From Closterium sp. NIES-65 (Eukaryota > Streptophyta > Zygnematophyceae > Desmidiales > Closteriaceae): a DNA stretch of 64,000 nucleotides. The position numbers and the translations under genes are program-made. The first letter of the stretch is position 1, and each line of letters starts with the position of its first letter. Under the pieces are notes generated by a model, which was given only the letters and a program-made list of their open reading frames with translations, was not told the origin of the DNA and did no database searches. The DNA lies in NCBI GenBank assembly GCA_948144175.1, contig CANXME010001992.1, positions 124,001 to 188,000 on the forward strand. Direction: 5' to 3'. This document shows, in pieces, positions 1 to 9,904 of this stretch.

Positions 1-1
1 C

Positions 2-2596
2 ATGTCCTTCAATGGTCGAGAATGCAGGAACCGAATCCACTACGGACCTGTGGCCTCCTCCCCCTGAAGTCCACACCACACAGTGGGGTGAGACTTCATC
101 CGTATCAACATCATGTGCCGGATTCCGCACGATGCAGGCTTTGTGCGCCAGGCGGTATGTGACAGAGGCATGTGCAGACTTGCCACTCGACTGCATCCCA
201 GGTGTGCGGAAATCCGTGCTCTCATGTGCGTCAATGTGCACACCAGGTGTGCGGAAAAGGGTAACCCCCTCACGATCAACCTGATGCGATGACGCGTCAT
301 AACGGGAATGTCCAGGATCATGGGCGGATGTAAGTGCATGCGCATATTGCACCACGAGCACTCCATCCACGTTCTTAGCAAATCCAATCCGCACGTACTC
401 CTCTCCATCTTTCATGGTGACCTCCGTGTCTCCATTAGCAATGGTATTGATGCGCGCTCCCTTTTTCAGTAGCTGGCAATAGGAGAGCAGGTTACTCTTC
501 AAGCCAGGTACGTAGAGGACGTCAGTGTACCGAACTGTTGTCCCATTAGGTGCCGTTGCTCTGATCGTTCCTGTCATCTTGCTGCTCGGCTCGCTCCCAT
601 TAGCAAGCTCCACATAAACAGGTTCGTCTAGCTCGCTTAACTCTTCAAACCAGCTCTTGTCCGAAGTCATGTGCTGGCTGCATCCACTATCCAGCATCCA
701 AGATGACGCATTAGCTGGCGGTAAGGTAGCTTGTGACGATCCCATCATTGCAATGCACGTAACAGTACGTTGTTTGTCTTCCCCGGCTGCCCCTTGCTGT
801 TTTGATGCATTGTTGTCACGTTTGGGGCTGCAACTCCTTCGTGGGGAGGACGAACGGCTGTCGCTGGTGTGCAGTTTTGCCTTTCCGCGGGTATGCGGTT
901 CCCACCCTGGTGGTATCCACCCAGGGGGTGCCTTGGTACACTCGAAGAAGGGGTGGCCAGGCTCCTTGCAGTACCAACACACGAGAGATGAGCGACTTGC
1001 ATCTCCATCCTTGCCATGCGTTTTCTCCCCAATTGACCCCTCCTTCCCGTTATTGCCCTTTGCAGTTGGAGAAGGTGAGCAGTCTCCACGTGCTTGTCCA
1101 ACCATGCGAGGTGGACGCCGGTCACGGTTATCCTTTGTGATGAGATCGTGATATCTCTGCTCCCGAATCATCATCCGCTGCAAAGTGAAGCTGTCCGTTA
1201 CGTTGTGTAGCATTGCCGAGTGCCTCATCTCCTCCCAATGCACTGGTAGTCCGGTGAGCAGATTTAAGGTGAAGGTATCTTCATCCACCATCTTCCCCGC
1301 GAGTGCTAACTTGTCCTGGATTGCTGTTGCGCGGTTGACGTACTCCTCCACCCTTTCGGTGTTCCCCATTTTCAGGTTGTCCAACTGCTTCAAGAGAGAG
1401 ACCTTCGCCACCGAATCTTTGGCCTGGTAAGTGTCCATCAAATACTCCCATGCTTCATAAGCCAGGCTGTAGGATTCCTGGAACATGTCTAGCTGTAGTT
1501 GAATCGTGGCGCTCACGCTGTGCAATAGGACCCAAAAGGCGAGTGCCGCACGCTGGGAGTAATCCGCCTGTAGCATTTCCAGCCGCCCCATAGCGTCGTC
1601 AATGTCACCATCTCCCATGGTAACCGGATACTGCAGGGTCGCAAAGAACTCCCACAGATTCGTGACGCGGGCGTTCATACGAAACCGTAGTGCCCATTCG
1701 CGGAAATTTGAGCCGTCAAACGGAGTGGTGGTGAATGCCTTGTCCACCGTTGCTCCCACCATTTTGCGTGACAGTCGTTCCTTGTCTTCGTCCGTATATT
1801 CACGTGGTGCGGGGTCGAAGAGAGTAGGCATGGTTGACGGTCGAGGTAGCTGTACCGTGCGCCGCATATCTCCATTCTGTCCACCAAGTTGACGTTCCAG
1901 CACTTCCACTTGATCCCGTCGCATGACACCACTTGACTGCATTCCGTACCCCATCCGCCCCATGCTGCCCACAGAGTGTGCGCTAATTGGTGGACGATGT
2001 GCACGCGGAGGGATGATGTTGTCGCCACGAAGGTGAGACCTGGGCATGGGAAGAACTCCAATGGGATGAGAGTTAGTCGCAAGTCGTCGTAGTGGGGGAG
2101 CACCAATAGTGTAGGAGGCAAATCCCACACCTTCCACGCCCACTTGACCATTTCCGTCATTCTGCTGGCCAATCTGTCCACTTCTCATTCCACCATATAA
2201 TTCGTTCCCATACTCATCATTCCTCCCCCGCGCTTCTCTTTGCATGGATGATTGAGGTGCGGGATTGGCGCTCCCCCCTCCTTGGACGGATGCATCCCTC
2301 CCTTGGGATGACTCTCCTCCTTGGGGTATGCTCATTTCCCCTTCACCATCAATTCCTGCAACGACATTGGAAGCATGCGTTTGGTTAGTACGAGGAGTGC
2401 TTGAATGCGACTGTCCATGAGTGGACGGATTGCTCAACGAGTGTGCGGTTGTTGGCATGTTGAACTTGACTCGCAGTGATGCCTGCAGTGCTGGTGGTGC
2501 CCTTGAAATCATGTTTTCCAGGTGCTCATGCTGGGCCAAGATGGCTTCTTCAAAAGCCGCATATCCAGCATCCACTTCGTCATCGAATTGCGCCAT
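2..2596 (-). CDS. Copia gag-protease polyprotein, N-terminal part (partial)
   Basis: The reading frame opens at ATG 2594-2596 and has no stop codon in 865 codons down to the window edge; I checked every codon for minus-strand stops. An N-terminal region rich in Gln, Ser and Gly is followed by a copia-type Gag domain of the UBN2 kind (around residues 270-470). Next come a canonical zinc knuckle CWYCKEPGHPFFEC of the CX2CX4HX4C form (near 960-1000) and the start of an aspartic protease with WMLDSGCSQHM (near 690), where DSG is the catalytic triplet. Gag forms the particle and binds RNA; the protease would cut the polyprotein. Integrase and RT would lie to the left, outside the window. The unbroken frame suggests a young copy. 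Identification as copia gag-pro is firm; activity is unknown. Confidence 0.88.
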   Translation of the reverse strand, partial: MAQFDDEVDAGYAAFEEAILAQHEHLENMISRAPPALQASLRVKFNMPTTAHSLSNPSTHGQSHSSTPRTNQTHASNVVAGIDGEGEMSIPQGGESSQGRDASVQGGGSANPAPQSSMQREARGRNDEYGNELYGGMRSGQIGQQNDGNGQVGVEGVGFASYTIGAPPLRRLATNSHPIGVLPMPRSHLRGDNIIPPRAHRPPISAHSVGSMGRMGYGMQSSGVMRRDQVEVLERQLGGQNGDMRRTVQLPRPSTMPTLFDPAPREYTDEDKERLSRKMVGATVDKAFTTTPFDGSNFREWALRFRMNARVTNLWEFFATLQYPVTMGDGDIDDAMGRLEMLQADYSQRAALAFWVLLHSVSATIQLQLDMFQESYSLAYEAWEYLMDTYQAKDSVAKVSLLKQLDNLKMGNTERVEEYVNRATAIQDKLALAGKMVDEDTFTLNLLTGLPVHWEEMRHSAMLHNVTDSFTLQRMMIREQRYHDLITKDNRDRRPPRMVGQARGDCSPSPTAKGNNGKEGSIGEKTHGKDGDASRSSLVCWYCKEPGHPFFECTKAPPGWIPPGWEPHTRGKAKLHTSDSRSSSPRRSCSPKRDNNASKQQGAAGEDKQRTVTCIAMMGSSQATLPPANASSWMLDSGCSQHMTSDKSWFEELSELDEPVYVELANGSEPSSKMTGTIRATAPNGTTVRYTDVLYVPGLKSNLLSYCQLLKKGARINTIANGDTEVTMKDGEEYVRIGFAKNVDGVLVVQYAHALTSAHDPGHSRYDASSHQVDREGVTLFRTPGVHIDAHESTDFRTPGMQSSGKSAHASVTYRLAHKACIVRNPAHDVDTDEVSPHCVVWTSGGGGHRSVVDSVPAFSTIEGH

Positions 2597-2769
2597 GATC
2601 AAACCGTACACCAGGTGTGCGCTACACGCGCAAGATAACTTCAGAAGTGAAGACCACGTGTACGAAAGCGTATACTAGGTGCCTGGTACTCTGAGCGTTT
2701 GCAGGTACCTATCCGAAGGGAATTCCAGCAACTTTATAGACCAAATTTGGCAGCATGCCCCCTAGAGTT

Positions 2770-2781
2770 GCTCTGATACCA
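2770..2781 (-). other. Primer-binding site of E1 (initiator tRNA-Met)
   Basis: Read on the minus strand this is TGGTATCAGAGC, the standard complement of the 3' end of plant initiator tRNA-Met. It begins directly after the CA end of the LTR, as expected for priming of minus-strand cDNA. Confidence 0.9.
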
Positions 2782-3124
2782 TGCTAGAAAGGCATAGTGC
2801 CAGCGTAGCGGAAACGTGTTTGTAGAAAAGAACAAGATAGAAATCTTGCATTGATCATTGAAAAGTAAAAGGATGACACAATGAGTGCTCAATGATGTGA
2901 CACAGCAGGGTATATATGCATCCAGCTACCCCTCCAGAATGACCCATTCACACCAATAATGGTGTACCAATAATTGTACCCTCTACCCTCCAATAATGCT
3001 GACCTCCAATAATTCTGGCCCCTACAATAATTGTAGGACCTGGAAGCTTATAAAGAGGACTACACTAAAACCAAACAGCACACTGGTATACAGTATTCGT
3101 TATACTGTATTCGGATTTCCAACA
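2782..3124 (-). repeat. 5' LTR of E1
   Basis: On the minus strand it starts TGTTGGAAATCC and ends CTAGCA directly before the primer-binding site. A TATATA stretch (around 2910) is a plausible promoter element. The outer boundary at 3124 rests on the TGTTGG start typical of copia LTRs and on gypsy coding sequence resuming at 3125. The partner LTR is outside the window. Confidence 0.75.
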
Positions 3125-3125
3125 A

Positions 3126-3960
3126 ATTTCTCAAGGTCATGCCGCACCATCTACTGCACCCAACACGTCGACTGGCGCGGAAGCGCTGCCGGAACGTCAA
3201 AGCGCGCTCAAGCCGCAGAAACCCGAGTCGTTCGACCCAAGTCAACGCGACGCGAACGTGCGGACGTGGCTCTTCATGCTGAACAACTACTTCGCCGCGA
3301 GCGGGGTGCAAGAGGCGGACGCGCAGCAGCGGATCAAATACTCTGTTACGCTGCTGAGGGGCCCGGCCTTAGAGTGGTGGCGCCAACTCACGCAAACTGC
3401 TGTAAGAAGGGCTCAGACAAACGGATATCAACAGGGCGTGGGGCATGCAGCTGCACCTTCAAGCTTAGGGAGTTTAGCTTTGGGTGTTACTACGGTTCCG
3501 ACCACATGGGAAGGATTTGAAGCGGCGCTGAAAAGTAGGTTCGACTTGGTGAACGTCTCCGAAGCTGCTAGAAAGCGTCTGCGTCATTTCCAACAGATAG
3601 GAAACGTCCAGGAGTACACACGACGGTTCTTGAGCATCTGCAACGAAATAGACGACATCACGGAAGCAGAGATGTGCGATCGCTACCTCGAAGGGTTGAA
3701 GCCGGACATAGCGGAAGTTATAGCGATTCACAGGTTGTCCATCTTCGAGTCAGTTGTCGCAGCCGCAGAACGCGTCGACGCAGTACGAAGCCGACGGGGT
3801 CGTGACGATACAACAGACCGATCAACGACGCTCGATCGAGGGACGGACCGTCGCCCACGGAGATTGGAGCAGTTAACAGTGACGGCTCACAGCGAACGGG
3901 TTTTAGGAAGAACTGTCACTACTGCAAAAAGCCGGGACACATGAAGCGGGACTGCCCACA
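3126..3960 (+). pseudogene. Gypsy gag (E2), frameshifted
   Basis: The frame is open from the E1 junction. It shows the retrotransposon Gag signature, with SFDPSQRDANVRTWLFML, then YSVTLLRGPALEWWRQL and WEGFEAALKSRF. After about 3800 the frame must shift to read the zinc knuckle CHYCKKPGHMKRDC (3915-3957; CX2CX4HX4C). In the original frame translation stops at 3944. The start codon has been lost at the left junction. Gag would form the virus-like particle and bind element RNA. Confidence 0.85.
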
Positions 3961-4110
3961 GCTTAAGGAGCGGCAGCAGGGAAACGGAAACCGCCAATAG
4001 ATAGCGGGTCGCTAGCTGGTGGGGAGGCTTCCGTACCCGCCAAGTTTACAGACGTAGAGGAGACAGCTCTAGAGCAGTCATCTACGCCGAACTCGATAGA
4101 CGCTGTTGAT

Positions 4111-4189
4111 CGTCCAGTCGTGCTTTTAGGGAAGCTTCGCGGTGTTCCAGTCATGATTCTCATCGATAGCGGAGCTAGCCACTCGTTCG
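4111..4189 (+). pseudogene. Gypsy protease fragment (E2)
   Basis: A short stretch reads LLGKLRGVPVMILIDSGASH followed by SFV, the N-terminal half of a retropepsin-like aspartic protease with the catalytic IDSGAS. It is cut off exactly at 4189 by the LTR of copia E3a, and the rest of the protease is not found on the far side at 16076. Confidence 0.8.
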
Positions 4190-4320
4190 TGTCAGAACAT
4201 TATAGCTTATGCTTTTGTGTAGGCTGTAGTGGGGTATCCCATTGGGGGTACAACCCAATTAGGGTTAGTACTTGTACCCACTTCATTCATAGTTCATTCA
4301 TTCTCGTTATAGTTTTCTCA
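4190..4320 (+). repeat. 5' LTR of E3a
   Basis: This is a 131-bp LTR starting TGTCAGAACATTATAG and ending TTTTCTCA, followed at once by the primer-binding site. It belongs to the same subfamily as the 136-bp LTRs of E10 and shares with the other copia LTRs here a central box of the form GTAGTGGGGTA...GGGGGTACAACCC. Confidence 0.85.
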
Positions 4321-5115
4321 TGGTATCGAGCACGTTCCCTCGTGGGAACTGTTCCTAGGGCCCTACTACTACTTCCGCTGCTACTCGATCAGTCGCACGC
4401 CCCTTGGCGTGCGACCTATTTTCATCTCGCCAGCGGCGATTTTCTTTCTGGCGCGCGCCCCGAGGCGCTCGACCCCGCTACCCCGTCGCGCCGCCCTAGC
4501 GGCCGCGTCGCGCCGCCCTCGCGGCCCCGATCTGCCGCCCTAGTGGCCTCGTCACCTACCTCTGCGGCCTCAGCGCAGCCCTTCCCGGCCCCGGCTCCGC
4601 CCTTCCCGGCTCCGGCGCCACCTCTGCTGGCCCCGGCGCCACCTCTGCTGGCCCGGACGCCTACCCTGCGGCCCCCGCGCCACCTCTGCTGGCCCCGTCG
4701 CCGCTCCACCCGGCCCCACCGCCGTCCCCAAGCGGCCCCGCCGTCACCACCGAGCCGCCGGCGCCGCCGAGCTAGTGCCCAGCCACCCGAGCCACCCGAG
4801 CCGCCCGAGCCGCAGCGCCACCTCAGCCGCCCGAGCCGCCGAGTCGCCGACCCGCCGCGCTGCAGTTGCTGCCGAGCCGCCGTACCGCTGAGTCGCCCGA
4901 GTTGCCCGAGCCGCCGAACCGCAGTTGCTGCAGTGCCGCCGTGCCGCCGAGCCGCCCGAGCCGCCCGCACCGCCGAGTCGCCGAGTCGTCGAGTCGTCGA
5001 GCCTGCTCTTCCCACCACTGGTGAGCCCCTGCCTTACTAGCGCGCTGCCTGCCGCTTGCTTGGCTGCCTGCCTTACTGCTGCTACTCCTGCTCCTGCTTC
5101 TACTGGCGGAGCCAG
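4321..5115 (+). other. E3a primer-binding site and 5' leader
   Basis: It begins with TGGTATCGAGCACG, a one-base variant of the initiator tRNA-Met complement. Perfect or near-perfect hairpins follow: GTTCCC/GGGAAC (4337-4352), GTCGCACGCC/GGCGTGCGAC (4392-4414) and a GCGCC-CCGA-GGCGC core (near 4453-4469). The remainder is a C-rich, Pro/Ala-coding tandem region with no recognisable domain. No classical copia Gag domain is seen here. Confidence 0.6.
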
Positions 5116-8100
5116 ATGCAGCCCCAGCGACGTTCGCGTGAGTCCCTCACGCCCCAGCAGCTTCGTGAGTGGTACGCTCAGAGTGGAGGGTCTCTCAGTT
5201 CTGTTCGCTGCTCTTACGTGATTCGCACTGGTGCTCGGTCTGGTCAGCCTTGTGGGACGCCTAGTCACACACAGTCTCGCTGCTTCGCCCGTCTGAGCGA
5301 CGCCTGGCGTACCAAGTTTGGCGACGAGGCTGAGATCCCCGACTGGGTGGAGTTGCTTAGGCAGAGGGTAGATATATTTGCTCTTGACTATGATGCTATT
5401 CTCACTGCCATGTATTCATTGCCTACTAGTGCTGACCGTGCCGGTCACCTGTGCGTACCGCTTGACCTGGGTATCGAGCCTGCTGCTCTAGCTGCTGGTG
5501 AGGCTGCTGCTCTGGGTGCTAGTGTGTCTCCTGCTCCAAGTACAGGTGCGGCTGCTGCTCTAGGTGCTAGTGAGTCTGCTTCCTCAGGTGCGGGTGAGTC
5601 TGCTCTCTCAGGTACCGCGTCGGCTCCGGCCTCTCACACCTTCACCCTTGACTCGAGGGCTTCCCGCTCCTTCTTTCGAGACTGCACCACACTCACGCAG
5701 CTTGGCCAGCCAGTTGCAGTCTCTCTGGCAGACCCCTCTGGGGGCCCTGTCCTTGCTCACTTCTTCACTGTCCTCCCGTGTCCGACGGCCCCCTCTGGCA
5801 CCCTGTCTGGTCTTTACCTCCCCTCGTTCTCTACGAACTTGGTGAGTGGTGCTGACCTGCAAGATGCGGGGGTTCACCAGTTCACTCCTGCGAGTCAGCG
5901 GGTGACCCACTGCACGGACGCTCGGACAGGCCGACACCTGGCCACGTTTACTCGTCGGCCGGGGTCGAGCCTGTACACACTTACCACTGTGTCTCCTCCA
6001 GTCCTTGCGTCTGGTCAGGTAGCTGCATTGAGTCAGGTGTTTGCTGCAGCGTCCAGGTCTGGTCCTGAGTCTGCCCCCTGCTCGTGTCGCCTCCTGTCTC
6101 ACGAGACTCTCCTCTGGCACCACCGCCTTGGTCACCCCTCCCTGCTTCGTCTCCGAAGCATGGCCTCCCGTGTCCTTGTCTCTGGTCTTCCCCGGTCCCT
6201 CCCTCCCCTTCCTCCGGGGCCTGGCCCTACCTGCGTCCCCTGTGTCGAGGGGCGGCAGCGGGCTGCCCCTCACTCCTCCCAGTTTCCTCCGACAGAGGCC
6301 CCGCTGCAGACGCTTCACATGGACGTGTGGGGCCCGGCCCGCGTCCGTGGACAGGGTCACGAGCGCTAATTCCTGCTGGTGGTTGACGACTACTCGCGTT
6401 ACACCACAGTCTTCTCCTTGCGCAGCAAGGGTGATGTTACTGAGGTGTTGATCGACTGGATCCGCGCAGCTCGTCTCCAGCTCAGGAGGAGCTTCGGCTT
6501 GGACTTTCCTGTTCTACGTCTGCACTCTGACAGAGGCGGAGAGTTCTCCTCTGGCCTTCTACGAGCCTACTGTCGTGCACGAGGCATCCGCCAGACCTTC
6601 ACGCTTCCGAATTCTCCACAGCAAAATGGGATTGCTGAGCGCCGCATTGGCATGGTCATGGACGTTGCCCGTACGTCCATGATGCATGCGGCTGCCCCCC
6701 ATTTTCTGTGGCCGTTTGCGATCCGGTACGCGGCGCATCAGATAAACCTTCAGCCCAAGGTCTCCATGCCGGAGACCTCCCCAGCCTTGCTGTGGACGGG
6801 GAAGGTTGGCGATGCGTCTGCGTTCCGTGTCTGGGGATCTCGGGCGTTTGTTCGCGACTTGTCTGCGGACAAGCTGTCCCCTCGTGCTGCTCCTTGCGTC
6901 TTCCTGGGTTTCCCCCCTGACGCGCCAGGGTGGCAGTTCTACCACCCCACCTCTCGCCGTGTTCTGTCCTCCCAGGACGTCACGTTCGACGAGTCGGTCC
7001 CCTACTACCGTCTCTTCCCCTACCGCACTCTGTCCCTCCCCCCGCCACCGCTCTTCCTTGTGCCAGGTCCCCCCCCCGGTAGACCCCCTCCCCCCTCAGG
7101 GTCTTGCCCCTTCACGTGTGTCCCAAGTAGACGTTGTCGAGCCTGTCGAGGTCACTGGTGACTCTGGTGCTGCTGAGGGTGCTGAGCCTGGGGGTGCTGA
7201 CTCTGGGGGTGCTGACTCTGGGGATGCTGAGCATGTAGGTACTACGACTAGGGGTGCTGAGTCTGGGGGTGCTGAGTCTGTGGGTGCTCAGCCTGGGGGT
7301 GCTACGCCTGGGGGTGTTGAGCCTGGGGGTACTGAGCCTGAGGGTGCTACGCCTGGAGGTGCTGAGCGTGAGGGAGCTAAGCCTGCTCGTGGGGCGTCTG
7401 GCGGTGCTGAGCCTGGCGGTTCTCTGGGTGCTTCGTCTCGCCGGGAGCCACTCTCTCCACAGGAGCTGCGTGAGTGGTTTGCTCGGCGCTGGAGGCAAGC
7501 TGCTGGAGCTGGAGGTGCTGCGGGTTCTGGAGGTTCTGCTGCTGCTGTGGGTGATGGTGCCGCGGGTCGCGGCGGTGCTCGTACTCGGAGTACTGGAGCT
7601 GCTGGGCCTGCGGGTACTTCTGGAGCGGGAGCTGCTTCGAGTGCTGGCGCGGAGGCTACTGCTGTCGGTCCTGGAGGCGGTCTTTCTGAGGGTGCTACTG
7701 GTACTGCTGGAGGTACTGGAGCTGGAGGTGCTGCTGGTGTTGGTGCTGTCCCTGCTGTGTCTGGAGTCGCCGCGCGGCCTCGGCCGTACTTCGTTCCGCT
7801 CCTTCAGCAGGTTCTTGGTCTTCCGCCTTCTACTGGTCCTCCTCCTCCCTTAGAGTGTCCACAGCCTGTCCCGTCACAGTTACAGTTACAGCCGGCCTCC
7901 CCACTGCCTGCTCCGTCTCCCTACACTGGTCCTACTGGAGGTCTTGCTGAGCGTCGTGAGCCTGCGTCTCGCGTGTCCGTGCTGCTCGCACTAGTGGTCG
8001 CGGTTCGCGTCAGCGTCCTCCTCCTATCCCTGGCACGCACCGGATGTCTCTGCGTCCGTCCACTGCTCCTCTGCGTGCCCCTTTGCCTTCTCCTCCTGAG

Positions 8101-8619
8101 TCTTCTCTTCCTGCTCTTGCCGACCCGGAGTCGGACTCTCTTCGTGCTGCCAGTCTTTGTCACGCGTCTCCTTGCTACTGTTGTCAATGACCCTTCCTTT
8201 GAGTCCAATGCTGCGTCTGCCCTAGTTGCTGAGCTCGTCGACTTTGCTGCTCGCTGTCCTCTAGACTACGCTGCCAGTCTTGTCGCTCAGTCTGAGTCTG
8301 TCTGTCCTCCGTCCTTCGGGGGTGAGTGTGCCCTTGGCACGGACGTCCTTGAGGACAGGCAGGAGGAGTTCCACTGCTTGGCCGCTGCTTCACCTCATCT
8401 CGTATCCGTACTGCTTACCCCTGAGGGAGACCCGGATGCACTTGACATCTTGACTCCGCGCTCTTACGCGGAGGCGATAGAGGGTCCCTACTCCTCCCCG
8501 TGGCAGGCAGCTATGGACGCAGAGATGGCTTCCTAGAAGTCCACAGGCACCTACGTTGACGGCGTTCCCCCTCCTAGGGCGAACATCGTCAGTGGCATGT
8601 GGATCTTCAGAGTGAAGCA
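5116..8619 (+). pseudogene. Copia gag-pol of E3a, first part
   Basis: It starts at ATG 5116. The Gag part has SLTPQQLREWYAQ and the variant knuckle CSYVIRTG...CG...HTQSRC (5209-5279). The protease has LDSRAS (near 5650) where family members have LDSGAS, so the DSG catalytic triplet is lost. The integrase has HHRLGH...CVPC, MDVWGP, HSDRGGEF and AERRIG. A TAA at 6367-6369 replaces a Tyr codon, an extra C in a C9 run (about 7070) shifts the frame, and a TAG at 8534-8536 replaces Trp. The linker (about 7100-7780) holds one LREWFARRW module among Gly/Ala repeats, and RT begins near 8440. It is clearly non-functional. Confidence 0.87.
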
Positions 8620-8879
8620 TGTCGAAATATATTTGTCATCTTTTATAACTGCTTGTAGTTGTAGTGTAGTTATTGTGCTTTGTAGGTGGTGCACCAACTT
8701 TGTTTCCTATGCTATATGTTTCTTGAAACCTATAGTGAAATCATTCTCCAACTCTTCTTCCAATTCCCTCGACACTCACCCTAGGAGAAACCCGCTCGAC
8801 ACTCAATCCTAGTTGGGCCTAGGCTACTAAGCCTAGGCCCTGGTTAATCTTAACTCTCTCATTCGTTCAACTCTAGACA
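8620..8879 (+). repeat. 5' LTR of TRIM-like element
   Basis: This 260-bp LTR starts TGTCGAAATATATTTGTC and ends TCTAGACA. It contains an internal palindrome GGGCCTAGGC...GCCTAGGCCC (about 8814-8840). Confidence 0.9.
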
Positions 8880-9644
8880 TGTTATCAGAGCGACGCTCGT
8901 TCTGGCCTCACGTTTCCACTGCTACGATTTTCCGGTCGCGCGCCTAGGGCGCGTGACGAATTTTTCCTTGTCCCGCCCCCGGTTGGCGTGTGACGCCTTT
9001 TCTGCCCGTCGCGCGCCCCGTGGCACGCGACGGTGCCCTCAACCTGCCCATCGTGCGCCCCGTGGCACACGATGGTGCCCTGCTCGTCGTGCGCCCCGAG
9101 GCACACGATCGGGCCCTTTCTCTTATCTAACCCATCGTGCGCCCCGTGGCACTGGCACGCGACGGGCCTTTCCGCCCCTGCTCTCCCTGAAGGCGCCCTT
9201 GATCCATCTGCGCCGACACTGTTTAGCCGCTCTGCGGCTTTCTTCCCGCCCACCCCCTTCCTCCTTTGTCTCCCTGCAGCCGTGGGGAGGAGGGTATGGG
9301 GGTGGCGGGTGTTGGAGTGTTGGGTCAACTCTCTCCCTTCCCCTCCTCTTTCTTTCAGTCCCACCGCTGCAGCTGCCGCTGGGGGGGGAGGGTATGAGGA
9401 TGTGGGGGAGCAGGGGGAGTGGTACCGGGGTGGCGGGTGTGAGGCAACATGCAGCCGTCCCTCCACCTCTCCTCTCTTCCCCCCTTCTCTGCTGCTCCTG
9501 CAGCAGTGTGGGGGAGGGGAAGGAGGAGGGTGAGGAGATGGAGGGGGTAACTATTCAATGTTAGCCCGCCTGCAGTACCTGTTGTTGCTTGTTTTTCTTT
9601 TGCATGGCGTAACTACATTTCTACCTACAAGCATTATGGGGGCG
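8880..9644 (+). other. TRIM internal region with hairpin array
   Basis: After the primer-binding site comes an imperfect hairpin (8935-8957) and then four hairpins sharing a CGCCCCGWGGC loop region: 9006-9033, 9048-9075, 9086-9109 and 9132-9164. Their stems differ but remain complementary (for example CCATCGTG with CACGATGG). The rest is C/T-rich with GGGGAGG blocks and no recognisable protein. The same loop core occurs in the leaders of the coding copias E3a, E8 and E9, so the array may act in RNA packaging or dimerisation; that role is inferred. Confidence 0.7.
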
Positions 9645-9904
9645 TGTCGAAATATATTTGTCATCTTTTATAACTGCTTGTAGTTGTAGTGTAGTTATTG
9701 TGCTTTGTAGGTGGTGCACCAACTTTGTTTCCTATGCTATATGTTTCTTGAAACCTATAGTGAAATCATTCTCCAACTCCTCTTCCAATTCCCTCGACAC
9801 TCACCCTAGGAGAAACCCGCTCGACACTCAATCCTAGTTGGGCCTAGGCTACTAAGCCTAGGCCCTAGTTAATCTTAACTCTCTCATTCGTTCAACTCTC
9901 GACA
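9645..9904 (+). repeat. 3' LTR of TRIM-like element
   Basis: This 260-bp LTR is almost identical to the one at 8620 and is preceded by the purine tract ATGGGGGCG. Confidence 0.9.

Larger units (their letters stand above)
2..3124 (-). mobile_element. E1: Ty1/copia element, 5' part, runs off left edge
   Basis: This is the 5' portion of a minus-strand copia retrotransposon: 5' LTR (2782-3124), primer-binding site (2770-2781), short leader (2597-2769) and a gag-protease frame that is open to the window edge. Its LTR is much longer than those of the other copias here and its Gag is of the ordinary copia type, so it is a separate lineage. It abuts the gypsy element E2 at 3125, and the gypsy Gag frame is open right up to the junction, which suggests E1 inserted into E2. 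The other LTR lies outside the window, so the target-site duplication cannot be checked. Confidence 0.85.
8620..9904 (+). mobile_element. TRIM-like non-autonomous LTR element
   Basis: Two 260-bp LTRs (8620-8879 and 9645-9904; I count three differences) flank only about 765 bp. The target-site duplication is AAGCA on both sides (8615-8619, 9905-9909), and the host copia reading frame resumes exactly after it. A primer-binding site TGTTATCAGAGCG follows the left LTR and a purine-rich ATGGGGGCG precedes the right one. No Gag, RT or integrase homology was seen inside, so it must depend on proteins from another element. The size fits TRIM elements. A solo LTR of the same family is at 24948-25204. 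Confidence 0.9.

Noticed and set aside
4422..5018. Minus-strand Gly/Arg-rich open frame in the E3a leader
   Set aside because: It follows from the C-rich tandem composition; no motif is visible.
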